Positions 35,189-42,390 of a stretch of DNA of 64,000 nt are shown piece after piece. The position numbers and the translations under genes were made by a program. Numbering within the stretch: position 1 is the first letter of the stretch; every line of letters starts with the position of its first letter. The DNA comes from Micropruina glycogenica. Its GTDB lineage: Bacteria > Actinomycetota > Actinomycetes > Propionibacteriales > Propionibacteriaceae. Under the pieces are notes generated by a model. That model was given only the letters and a program-made list of their open reading frames with translations. It was not told the DNA's origin and did no database searches. The DNA lies in assembly GCF_039524395.1 (NCBI RefSeq), contig NZ_BAAAGO010000018.1; one strand, written 5' to 3'.

Positions 35189-36136
35189 ATGGCGATCTGT
35201 CCGGCCGGCCACACCTCGTCGTCCAACGACTACTGCGACACCTGTGGCCTGCCCATCGAGCAGGGTCAGGCGCCCGCGGCCGCGCCCCAGCCGAGTGCGC
35301 CCGAGGGTGCGCAGTGCCCCAACTGCCACACCGTCAATGCGCCCGACGCGCTGTTCTGCGAGGCCTGCGGCTACGACTTCACCACGGGCACGCTGCCACG
35401 CACGGCGGTCGAGCCTTCGTCGGTCGAGCCTTCGCCGGCCGAGCTTGTCGAGAGCCCCGAGGTCGAGGACTCGCAGGTCGAGCCCACTGCGCCCGTCGAG
35501 CTTGCCGAGACCACTGCGCCGGACGAGCCGGACGAGGCTTCTGCCCCTGCGGTCGAGCCTGTCGAGACCCCCGCCGCGCCCGCCGACCCCGACGAGGCTC
35601 TCGACGCCCCCGACGACACCCCCGCGCCGGACCAGCCGTGGGAGGCCCCGGCCGCCCCCGACCCGTCCCCCGGGCCGCTGCCGCCGCACGCCGGACGGTT
35701 GCTGCACCCACAACCCACCAGTGTCGACTGGGTGGCCGAGGTGTGGATCGATCCCGACTGGTACGCCACCCAGGGGTCATCGGACGCCCTGCCGTCGGCC
35801 GGCCTGCCCGAGGTGGTGCCCCTGCGGTCGGCCTCGGCGCTGATCGGACGGGTGTCGGTGAGCCGCAACATTCACCCCGACATCGACTGCGACCCCGACA
35901 CCGGCGTCAGCCGCCGGCACGCGCAGATCAGCACCGACGGCACCCGTTGGTGGATCGAAGACCTCGAATCGGCCAATGGCACGTTCATCGGGTCGCCCGC
36001 CGGGCCCCTGCCCACCGACCCGATCGGACGCGGCCGCGTCGAGTTCGCCCCCGACCAGCGCATCTACGTGGGCGGCTGGACCCGCATCGTGATTCGGGCC
36101 GCCACCGACGACGAGCGGGAAGCCTTCACCGTCTGA
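35189..36136 (+). CDS. FHA-domain protein with two N-terminal zinc ribbons
   Basis: 315 residues from ATG 35189, one base after the VWA gene. Zinc ribbons: CPAGHTSSSNDYCDTCG (4-20) and CPNCHTVNAPDALFCEACG (~46-64). A ~110-residue acidic Pro/Glu/Ala linker follows, its DNA containing three repeat-B-like sequences (35439-35569). The FHA domain at ~215-310 has LIGRVSVSRN, DTGVSRRHAQI, WWIEDLESANGTFIG and a final strand WTRIVIRAAT; the phosphothreonine-binding Arg, Ser-Arg-His and Asn are present. It probably reads phosphothreonines made by PknG. GarA/OdhI, the known PknG target, is a shorter FHA protein without ribbons, so this is not a plain orthologue. Last gene of the operon. Confidence 0.92.
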   Translation: MAICPAGHTSSSNDYCDTCGLPIEQGQAPAAAPQPSAPEGAQCPNCHTVNAPDALFCEACGYDFTTGTLPRTAVEPSSVEPSPAELVESPEVEDSQVEPTAPVELAETTAPDEPDEASAPAVEPVETPAAPADPDEALDAPDDTPAPDQPWEAPAAPDPSPGPLPPHAGRLLHPQPTSVDWVAEVWIDPDWYATQGSSDALPSAGLPEVVPLRSASALIGRVSVSRNIHPDIDCDPDTGVSRRHAQISTDGTRWWIEDLESANGTFIGSPAGPLPTDPIGRGRVEFAPDQRIYVGGWTRIVIRAATDDEREAFTV

Positions 36137-36298
36137 GCACGGCTGCACGGGCGTTGAACGGATGCCGGCATCGGTGACTGCTGCCGCAACACCGCACTAC
36201 TGCCGCGCACATTCGGCACGTCGGAGCTTGTCGAGCTTGGTTGGTCGGGTCTGGTTCCGCGGAGCGGCTCCGCGCAATGGTTGGCCGGGTCTGGTTCC

Positions 36299-36402
36299 GC
36301 GGAGCGGTGGCGCCCCTGTCCCGCCCTTGCGGGACTGCTCGGCTAGCGCCTCGCAGTGCGCAAACGCCCGACCAGGCCCTGACAGGGGCGCCCCCGCTCC
36401 GC
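36299..36402. repeat. 22-base inverted repeat with 60-base loop
   Basis: Left arm 36299-36320 (GCGGAGCGGTGGCGCCCCTG..) and right arm 36381-36402 are reverse complements with one mismatch. The enclosed DNA has its own small palindromes (CCCGCCCTTGCGGG). This could be a mobile palindromic element or a strong bidirectional terminator for the FHA operon. Confidence 0.75.
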
Positions 36403-36458
36403 TTCAACTGAGCGTTTCGATGGCGTGCGCGGTCGCGACAAGCTCGACCAACGGCTCA

Positions 36459-36486
36459 CGTCATCCCGGCGAACGCCGGGATCTCC
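36459..36486. repeat. Intergenic copy of palindromic repeat A next to repeat B
   Basis: Identical in its core to the second copy inside the PP2C gene. Repeat B (CGACAAGCTCGACCAACGG) lies directly upstream at 36435-36453, the same B-then-A order as in the array at 41231. Confidence 0.85.
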
Positions 36487-36770
36487 GTTCCGTTCCACTG
36501 CACGGTTGCGGATGAGTTTCCGGGTCAAGCCCGTAATGACGGGTCGAGACCCCCCGCACCGCTTCAGCGTTGAGTCTGCCGCCCTGAGTCACGTCGCTCG
36601 GGTTGTCCACGAGATGCAGCCGGTTCACCGCGCCGAAGACGCGCGTGCCTGAGCCGGACGCCACTGGAGAGACGTCCACCTCGTCGATCAGCGCCGCAGT
36701 CGCCTCGGGCTGACCTCGCGCCACTTTCTGGTTGAAATGGAGGCGCTCATGAAGCGCCCTCGCCGAAGTC

Positions 36771-36829
36771 GCCACTTTCTGGTTGAAATAGATACCTACC
36801 AGGGGTATCTATTTCAACCAAAAAGTGGC
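36771..36829. repeat. 26-base inverted repeat, 7-base spacer, with a third half-copy at 36720
   Basis: Left arm 36771-36796 (GCCACTTTCTGGTTGAAATA..) and right arm 36804-36829 match with one mismatch around the spacer TACCAGG. The first 19 bases of the left arm recur as a direct copy at 36720-36738. The sequence is markedly AT-richer than its surroundings, suggesting transfer. It could be an element end, a tyrosine-recombinase site or a repressor operator left from a lost gene. Confidence 0.85.
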
Positions 36830-36912
36830 ATGGCTGGTTGACCAGACCCGCACTGAGGCGATGGTCGCCTTCATAACCACCACAAGATGGCGGCACCATG
36901 CGACATGCGCTG

Positions 36913-37536
36913 CTACAGCATCAGGGGTACGTACTTCACCACCACCATCGCGGTGACCACGGTCAGCCATACTCCCACCAGCACGGCGTCCAGGTCGTGC
37001 GCGATCAGGGCGCGTGCGGTGCGACTGACCCGCTCGGGCAGCAGCAGGATGCCGTCGCGAACGTTCACATGCGTGAGCGAGGCGAACACCAGCGTGGTCG
37101 ACAGGGTCACCAGAAGGCACCACGGGCACAACGCGCCGATCACGAAGTAGGCCTGAAAGAACAGCCAGTACGCGAAGACCACGCCGAGGGTGTAGACCAC
37201 CTGGGCGGCCAGCATGAACCAGCGCGGAAACCGCACCCCGCCCAGGCTGGCCACCGCGATGGTGATCACGACGGGTTCGGCCACCAAACCCAGAAACGCA
37301 TTCGGAAAGCCGAACAGGCTGGCCTGCCACGACGTCGCCACCGTGCCGCAACTCAGCACGGCGTTGATGTTGCACGACAAGGCGGCCTGTGGGTCCGCGG
37401 CCAGCACGACGGCGTCCACCGACAGCACGAACGAGGCGGTCAGGCTGATCAGGGCCGAGATCAACATGGTGGTGAAGATCCACCCGTTCGACTGCCGCAA
37501 TCGCCGCACCGCCGCCAGCGTGCCGCTACTTGGCAC
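36913..37536 (-). CDS. Vitamin K epoxide reductase (VKOR) family protein
   Basis: 207 residues, five or so membrane helices (IFTTMLISALISLTASFVL, FLGLVAEPVVITIAVASL, WFMLAAQVVYTLGVVFAYWL, CLLVTLSTTLVFASL, LVGVWLTVVTAMVVV). The active-site pair CPWC follows the third helix, and the loop cysteines are in SCNINAVLSCGTVATS. Bacterial VKOR re-oxidises the DsbA-like oxidase using menaquinone. It starts 11 bases inside the end of the adjacent DsbA-like gene, so the two are co-translated and almost certainly form the disulfide-bond formation pair of this organism. Confidence 0.93.
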   Translation of the reverse strand: MPSSGTLAAVRRLRQSNGWIFTTMLISALISLTASFVLSVDAVVLAADPQAALSCNINAVLSCGTVATSWQASLFGFPNAFLGLVAEPVVITIAVASLGGVRFPRWFMLAAQVVYTLGVVFAYWLFFQAYFVIGALCPWCLLVTLSTTLVFASLTHVNVRDGILLLPERVSRTARALIAHDLDAVLVGVWLTVVTAMVVVKYVPLML

Positions 37537-38305
37537 CGGAGGCCGCCTTCTCGACGGCTGCCTGCAACGCCCCGGCCGTGTACAGGTCGCCGGTGAACTC
37601 GGTGCCGTTGATCTGCACCGTCGGGGTCTGCTTGACCCCTGAGGCGAACGCCTGCTGGGTGGCCTGTTCGACCCACGGGGTGTAGATCTCGCGGCTGATC
37701 GACGCGGCCACGTCCGCCGACGCTCCGGCCTGAGTGGCGAAGTCGGCCAGTTGCGCGTTGGTCAGGCCGCTGCCGCCCTCGGCGGGCTGGTTGGAATACA
37801 GCAACTTGTTGAACTTCAGGGCGGTGACGGGATCGGCGTTGGCGACGGTCACGAGCGCGTTGGCGGCCCTGGTCGAATAGCGCGATCCCCCGGACTGCTG
37901 GTCAAGAAACGACAGCGGGTAGACGTCCAGGGTGATGCTGCCTGCGGCAACGGCCTGCTGCAGGTAGTCGCCGTTGGCACGCTCGAACCTGCCGCAGAAG
38001 GGGCACATGAAGTCGGCGTACACGCTGACCGTCACGGGCCCGGTGCCGAAGCGCAGCGCGCCGGTGTCGGTGGCGTTGGCCGGCGCCACCACCGCCCCGC
38101 TCGAGGGTGCAGGGGTGGCGGAGCGGTTGCCGGCCACCGCCCACACCATCACGCCGATGAGAACGGCGATGGCTGTGATGCCGGCGATCCAGGTGGTGCG
38201 CACGATGCGGCTGAGTCGCCGCTGGGCCGCGGCCTGACGTTCGCGCTGCTCGCGAAGTGCTGTTCGTTGGTTTGCGTTGGGTTTGGTCTGCTTGGTGGTG
38301 CTCAT
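37526..38305 (-). CDS. Membrane-anchored DsbA-like thiol-disulfide oxidoreductase
   Basis: 259 residues from ATG 38305 (AGGAACC upstream); the frame is open further upstream but without coding signal. One N-terminal membrane anchor (TWIAGITAIAVLIGVMVWAV, ~37-56), then an extracytoplasmic thioredoxin-like domain with the active site DFMCPFCGRFE (~105) and the cis-proline strand TPTVQINGTEFTG near the C-terminus. It oxidises exported proteins and is recharged by the downstream VKOR. It may form an operon with the upstream 155-residue membrane protein (131-base gap). Confidence 0.93.
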   Translation of the reverse strand: MSTTKQTKPNANQRTALREQRERQAAAQRRLSRIVRTTWIAGITAIAVLIGVMVWAVAGNRSATPAPSSGAVVAPANATDTGALRFGTGPVTVSVYADFMCPFCGRFERANGDYLQQAVAAGSITLDVYPLSFLDQQSGGSRYSTRAANALVTVANADPVTALKFNKLLYSNQPAEGGSGLTNAQLADFATQAGASADVAASISREIYTPWVEQATQQAFASGVKQTPTVQINGTEFTGDLYTAGALQAAVEKAASGAK

Positions 38306-38436
38306 GATTGGTTCCTGACTTGGGCCGAGGGGCCCTGGTTGAAAGCGTTCGGACGGCACGAAGCCGGTGCGCGGGCACTCATGGCCCGGCGAGGAGAACG
38401 TTCGGCACCCCGTCGGAAGGCGACGGGTGCGGCCGG

Positions 38437-38904
38437 TCAGGAAAGCGGAGGTCCGCGGCGGGGGTTGGTCCGGCCATACGCCGGGCGGGTGACCGTTACC
38501 GGCACAAGCACCGGAGCGGCCGGCCACGAAACCACGACGATGGCCCGGAGCCGGCCCAGCACGACGGCCAGCAACCGCCGTCCGGAATCGACCAGATGCC
38601 GCGCGCCGCGCAGCAGCAGGCCGGCGGCCAGCAACGCAGCGGGCAGCAGCAGTGCGTGTACCAGCAGCGTGGCAGCCACCATCAGCGTCCAGGTGACCAC
38701 GGGTGCTGGTGCCGTCACACAGTTGGCCGCGATGCTGGCATGCGTCTCGGTGAGCGTGTACAGCGGGTGGCCCGCGTCGAAACACGCCACCACGGCGACG
38801 CGGGGCAGCCTCGCCAACAGGGGCAGCACCGCCACCAGAGTGATCAGGGCGGCCAGCACGCGCGAAGCCCAGGGGGCCGATCGCATCACTCGCCGCGCAG
38901 TCAC
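38437..38904 (-). CDS. Hypothetical membrane protein upstream of the DsbA/VKOR genes
   Basis: 155 residues from GTG 38904. Hydrophobic helices at ~16-36 (VLAALITLVAVLPLLARL) and two or three at ~66-122 (VVTWTLMVAATLLVHALLL, ALLAAGLLLRGARHL, LLAVVLGRLRAIVVV). The loop after helix 1 has two cysteines (VACFDAGHP and ANCVTAPA). No family recognised. Two outer cysteines next to a disulfide-forming pair may be more than coincidence. Start and even gene status are less certain than for the neighbours. Confidence 0.6.
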   Translation of the reverse strand: MTARRVMRSAPWASRVLAALITLVAVLPLLARLPRVAVVACFDAGHPLYTLTETHASIAANCVTAPAPVVTWTLMVAATLLVHALLLPAALLAAGLLLRGARHLVDSGRRLLAVVLGRLRAIVVVSWPAAPVLVPVTVTRPAYGRTNPRRGPPLS

Positions 38905-39022
38905 GGTGACGACGATACCCGGGTGTCCCAGTCGGCACCCATTATTGGGTTCGGCCCTGCCCGGCCCGGCAGGGCAATTGCGCTGATGGCGTACGGCACG
39001 GCACCGGCAGCCTCGCCGCGAC

Positions 39023-39028
39023 TAGATT
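39023..39028 (+). promoter_or_regulatory. Candidate -10 (TAGATT) of the DUF3107 gene
   Basis: CTAGATTGG, identical over nine bases to the telA promoter region, 29 bases before ATG 39058. Confidence 0.4.
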
Positions 39029-39057
39029 GGGCCGCGTCGTCGCGCTGAGGAGTAGCA

Positions 39058-39282
39058 ATGGAAATCAAGGTCGGCATCGTGCAGGGTGGGCGCGAGATCG
39101 TGCTCGAGTCCGAAGAGACCGCGGCGGCCGTCGAGTCGGCTTTTGCCAAGGCGGTTGCCGATGACGGCCTGCTGAGCCTCACCGATGAGCGCGGCCGCAA
39201 GGTACTGGTGCCGGCCAGCCGCATCGCGTACCTCGAGATCGGCCAGGAGCACGTGCGGCGGGTGGGCTTCGGCGCCGTCTGA
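39058..39282 (+). CDS. DUF3107 family protein
   Basis: 74 residues, the full family length: MEIKVGIVQGGREIVLESEE at the start and SRIAYLEIGQEHVRRVGFG at the end. Small cytosolic proteins restricted to actinobacteria, function unknown, commonly next to a DEAD-box helicase as here. The GAGGAG ribosome binding site is well placed before ATG 39058. Confidence 0.93.
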   Translation: MEIKVGIVQGGREIVLESEETAAAVESAFAKAVADDGLLSLTDERGRKVLVPASRIAYLEIGQEHVRRVGFGAV

Positions 39283-39328
39283 GGGCCGTTCCCAGGACCA
39301 CGAGGTTGGGCAGCGTTTGCGCCTGGCC

Positions 39329-39490
39329 GAGATCCCAGCGTTCGCCGGGACGACGGAATGCGAGCCGTCCTGCCTGGCTGAGATCCCGACGCCCGGTGAT
39401 GGGTGCGCGCTGAGATCCCAGCGTTCGCCAGGACGACGGAATGCGAGCCGTCCTGCCTGGCTGAGATCCCGGCGTTCGCCCCGACGAGGG
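39329..39490. repeat. Four repeat-A variants in reverse orientation, including a 60-base direct duplication
   Basis: Units at 39329-39356, 39380-39403, 39412-39439 and 39463-39490, each starting GAGATCCC. The stretches 39329-39388 and 39412-39471 are almost identical over 60 bases with an 83-base period, which points to local tandem duplication. Confidence 0.85.
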
Positions 39491-39544
39491 GTGCCTCCCC
39501 TGCACCGGCCGGAGCGCCTTTCGCCACAGCAAGGCGTCACCGAG

Positions 39545-39550
39545 TAGAGT
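39545..39550 (+). promoter_or_regulatory. Candidate -10 (TAGAGT) of the DEAD-box helicase gene
   Basis: TAGAGT, with a probable transcript start near 39557. The short leader then contains a 6-base-stem hairpin (39563-39579) before GTG 39589. Confidence 0.35.
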
Positions 39551-39588
39551 GAGCCCCAAGTACGCACACGACGTGCGTCCCCACGACC

Positions 39589-41184
39589 GTGGCAACGAGC
39601 TTCGCCGCCGGAGTGGGTGTTCCAATTTCCGGCCTTGCGGCCGGTGCACGTAAGGCCATAGCACTGAGCGACATCGCTACTGAGGACCTGCAGGTTGCAG
39701 AGTCCCAGACCCCAGAGGTCCAAACCACGTTCGCCGATCTCGGCGTGATTCCCGAAACCGTCGAGGCTCTCGCGAGCGTCGGCATTCTGCACCCGTTTCC
39801 GATTCAGTCCCTCGCCATTCCGATCGCCGTCAACGGCACCGACATGATCGGCCAGGCGCGCACCGGCACCGGCAAGACGTTGGCCTTCGGGGTCAGCCTG
39901 TTGCAGCGCATCGTGGCGCGCAGCGACGAGGGCTACGCCGACCATCACCCCAAGGGCAAGCCGCAGGCGCTGGTGATGTGCCCCACCCGTGAGCTCGCCC
40001 TGCAGGTGGCCGATGACCTCGAGGTCGCCAGCACCGTCCGCAAGGTGCGCGTGCTGACCGTCTACGGCGGCGTCGGCTACGACCTTCAGACCAACACCCT
40101 CACCACCGGTGTCGACGTCGTGGTCGGCACCCCGGGCCGGCTGCTCGATCTGGTCACCCGCCGCTCGCTCGATCTGTCTGCGGTCAAGGTGCTGGTGCTC
40201 GACGAGGCCGACGAGATGCTCGACATGGGCTTTCTGCCCGACGTTGAGCGCCTGATCAGCAAGACCCCGCCCACCCGGCAGACGCTGCTGTTCAGCGCCA
40301 CCATGCCGTCGGCGGTGGTCGGGCTGGCCCGCATGTACCTCAACCAGCCGGTGAACGTGCGCGCCGAAACGCAGGACGCGTCGGTCACCGTGCCCGAGGT
40401 CGACCAGTTCGTCTACCAGGCGCACGACCTCGACAAGCCCGAGATCATCGGACGGCTGCTGCAGGCCGAAGGCTGCACCAAGACGATCGTCTTCACCCGC
40501 ACCAAGCGTTCGGCGCAGCGGCTCACCGACGAGCTGACCGATCGCGGGTTCAGCGTGGGTTCGCTGCACGGCGACCTCAATCAGGTGCTGCGCGAGAAGT
40601 CGCTGAAGCGGTTTCACGAGGGCAAGGTCGATGTGCTGGTGGCCACCGACGTGGCAGCCCGAGGCATCGACGTGACGGGTGTGTCGCACGTGGTGAACTA
40701 CGAGTGCACCGACGACGACAAGACCTACGTGCACCGCATCGGCCGCACCGGTCGGGCCGGCGCCAAGGGTGTCGCCGTCACGCTGGTCGACTGGGCCGAC
40801 ATGACCCGGTGGAAGGTGATCAACAAGACCCTCGACCTCGGCTTTCCCGAGCCGCCCGAGACCTACTCCACCTCCCATCACCTGTTCACCGACCTGGGCA
40901 TCGAGCCCGGCACCAAGGGCCGCATCGCGCCGCCCAAGCCGGCCGAGCCTCGCGAACCGCGTCCGCAGCGTGAACGTGGGCCGAAAGCCGACCGGGTCGA
41001 AACCACCGACGGAAGGGTGCGGCGCCAGCGCCGCCGGCGCTCGGGCGACAAGCCGGTGCAGCCCGAAACCACCGAGGCGGTGACCTCGGAGCCGACCGTG
41101 GACGGTGCGTCCGACAAGCCGCGTCGTCGTCGCCGTCGGCGCTCGTCGGGCACCAAGCCCACGCAATCGTCCGCCGCAGAGTGA
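39589..41184 (+). CDS. DEAD-box ATP-dependent RNA helicase
   Basis: 531 residues if GTG 39589 is the start; the first ~40 residues are atypical and a later start is possible. Core motifs: Q-motif FADLGVIPETVEAL...PFPIQ, motif I ARTGTGKT, PTRELA, VGTPGRLLD, DEAD in VLDEADEMLDMG, SAT in LLFSATMPS, then TDVAARGIDV and HRIGRTGRAG. The last ~90 residues are a basic low-complexity tail with arginine runs (RRQRRRRSGD, RRRRRRRSSG), typical of RNA binding in actinobacterial RhlE/CsdA-type enzymes. Roles: ribosome assembly and RNA unwinding. A repeat-B inverted pair just past the stop may terminate the transcript. Confidence 0.94.
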   Translation: MATSFAAGVGVPISGLAAGARKAIALSDIATEDLQVAESQTPEVQTTFADLGVIPETVEALASVGILHPFPIQSLAIPIAVNGTDMIGQARTGTGKTLAFGVSLLQRIVARSDEGYADHHPKGKPQALVMCPTRELALQVADDLEVASTVRKVRVLTVYGGVGYDLQTNTLTTGVDVVVGTPGRLLDLVTRRSLDLSAVKVLVLDEADEMLDMGFLPDVERLISKTPPTRQTLLFSATMPSAVVGLARMYLNQPVNVRAETQDASVTVPEVDQFVYQAHDLDKPEIIGRLLQAEGCTKTIVFTRTKRSAQRLTDELTDRGFSVGSLHGDLNQVLREKSLKRFHEGKVDVLVATDVAARGIDVTGVSHVVNYECTDDDKTYVHRIGRTGRAGAKGVAVTLVDWADMTRWKVINKTLDLGFPEPPETYSTSHHLFTDLGIEPGTKGRIAPPKPAEPREPRPQRERGPKADRVETTDGRVRRQRRRRSGDKPVQPETTEAVTSEPTVDGASDKPRRRRRRRSSGTKPTQSSAAE

Positions 41185-41195
41185 GTTCGTGACCG

Positions 41196-41251
41196 CTGGT
41201 TGAGCTCGTCGAAACCCTTAGCCAGGGCAAGTCTCGACAAGCTCGACCAGC
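41196..41251. repeat. Inverted pair of repeat B after the DEAD-box gene
   Basis: CTGGTTGAGCTCGTCGAAAC (41196-41215) and its near reverse complement at 41231-41251 form a hairpin with a ~15-base loop. Its position 11 bases after the helicase stop suggests terminator use. Confidence 0.75.
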
Positions 41252-41585
41252 GGATCCTCCGTCCTCCTGCCGAACGCTGGGATCTCCAACCGAACAGGTC
41301 TCGACAAACTCGACAACGGATCCTCCGTCATGCCGGCGGACGCCGGGATCTCCAACCGAACAGGTCTCGACAAACACGACCAACGGAACCTCCGCCATCC
41401 CGGCGAACGTCGCGATCTCCAACCGGTCGGGACTCGACAAACTCGACAACGGATCCTCCGTCATGCCGGCGGACGCCGGGATCTCCAACCGAACAGGTCT
41501 CGACAAACTCGACCAGCGGAAACTCCGCCATCCCGGCGAACGCCGCGATCTCCAACCGGTCGGGACTCGGCAAACTCGACCAGCG
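41231..41585. repeat. Tandem array of ~67-base units built from repeats B and A
   Basis: Unit starts at 41231, 41298, 41364, 41431, 41497 and 41564 (periods 66-67). Each unit is repeat B (TCTCGACAAACTCGAC) followed by a repeat A palindrome. Units alternate between two subtypes (CGTCATGCCGGCGGACGCC and CGCCATCCCGGCGAACG), so the duplicated block is probably the 133-base pair. The array fills the space between the convergent helicase and SagB genes and ends at the SagB stop codon. Confidence 0.9.
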
Positions 41586-41586
41586 C

Positions 41587-42390
41587 CTACACGGTGCCGC
41601 GATCGAGCGCCCGCATCGCCATGCGATCGCTGCGCTGGGCATCGGGGTGACCGATCGCGCTGGCGTAGAGCGGAACCTCGTGCTCGATGTCGATGCCGCA
41701 CAGCACGGCCAGCTCGTCATCGTAGAAGCCGCCCAGGTTCACCGCCCCCAGGCCCAGCGCCGCGACGGCCAGGTTCAGGTTCTGCATCGTGTGCCCGGCC
41801 TCGAGCAGCGCGTAGCGATAGCCGCGGTCGCCGTACTTGGTGAGACTGCGTGCACCGACGAAGCTGATCACCGCGACCACGGCGGCGTCCGCCACCCACG
41901 GCTGGCCCATGAACAGATACGTCGTGAACGCCCGCGGCAGCGCGATCTGCTGCACATGTTCGAGTCCGTCCACGGCCGGCACGTAGTGGTACAGCCCCGG
42001 TTCGAGACCCTCGACGGCCCGTACCAGCAGGCTGATCTCCAGGGGGTAAAGCCCGCCGCCCGAGGGGGGTGGACGATCCTGCATCACCGTGCCGCTGCGG
42101 TGCTCGACCCCGTACCCGCAGCGCAGCACCGTGGCCAGGTCAGCCAGCGGCAGGGCGTCCGGTCGGAAAGTGCGACACGACACCCTCGCTCGCAGCGCCT
42201 CGGCCAGCGGCAGCGTCGGCAGTTCGCCTGCCGGCAACGCAGTGAAGGGCAGGTCGCCGTTCTCGCGGCCGGGTTTCACCGGTGGCGACTCGCCGCCCGC
42301 TGACGCGTTGAACAGCCAACGGGCCGTGCTGCGGTGGTAGGTCCACGCGGCCGGAACGTCGTCTGCGAAGGTGAAGTCGCGCATGGTCAT
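41587..42390 (-). CDS. SagB-type FMN-dependent azoline dehydrogenase
   Basis: 267 residues from ATG 42390 (ATGA overlap with the YcaO gene); the open frame upstream is spurious. A nitroreductase-fold SagB/ThcOx protein: EALRARVSCRTFRPDALPL, PPSGGGLYPLEISLLVR (substrate/FMN loop), GLYHYVPAVDGLE, ALLEAGHTMQNLNLAV and GLGAVNLGGFYDDEL. In RiPP pathways this enzyme oxidises azolines to thiazoles/oxazoles. Last gene of the three-gene RiPP operon, with its stop abutting the 67-base tandem array. Confidence 0.92.
   Translation of the reverse strand: MTMRDFTFADDVPAAWTYHRSTARWLFNASAGGESPPVKPGRENGDLPFTALPAGELPTLPLAEALRARVSCRTFRPDALPLADLATVLRCGYGVEHRSGTVMQDRPPPSGGGLYPLEISLLVRAVEGLEPGLYHYVPAVDGLEHVQQIALPRAFTTYLFMGQPWVADAAVVAVISFVGARSLTKYGDRGYRYALLEAGHTMQNLNLAVAALGLGAVNLGGFYDDELAVLCGIDIEHEVPLYASAIGHPDAQRSDRMAMRALDRGTV

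Larger units (their letters stand above)
36137..36912. other. Gene-free, repeat-rich spacer (776 bases)
   Basis: No convincing coding sequence. It contains two copies of a ~22-base direct repeat ending CTGGTTCCGCGGAGCGG (around 36246 and 36286), a 22-base inverted repeat, one copy each of repeats B and A (36431-36486), and a large palindrome at the right end. An open frame on the minus strand (36461-36775) begins in the repeat area and runs through repeat A, so I do not call it a gene. It may contain a remnant between 36560 and 36720 that I cannot identify. Confidence 0.7.
39283..39588. other. Spacer between DUF3107 and the DEAD-box gene: repeats and a likely helicase promoter
   Basis: About 306 bases without a gene. 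The left two-thirds are repeat A variants. The right end holds TAGAGT (39545-39550) and a small hairpin ACGCAC/GTGCGT (39563-39579) shortly before the helicase start. Confidence 0.6.

Noticed and set aside
36461..36775. 104-codon frame in the repeat-rich spacer
   Set aside because: It starts within the AT-rich half-site, reads through repeats A and ends without any recognisable domain; at most a remnant.
41231..41585. Tandem array as a CRISPR locus
   Set aside because: The period is continuous repeat with no unique spacers, units contain two different dispersed palindromes, and no cas genes are present.
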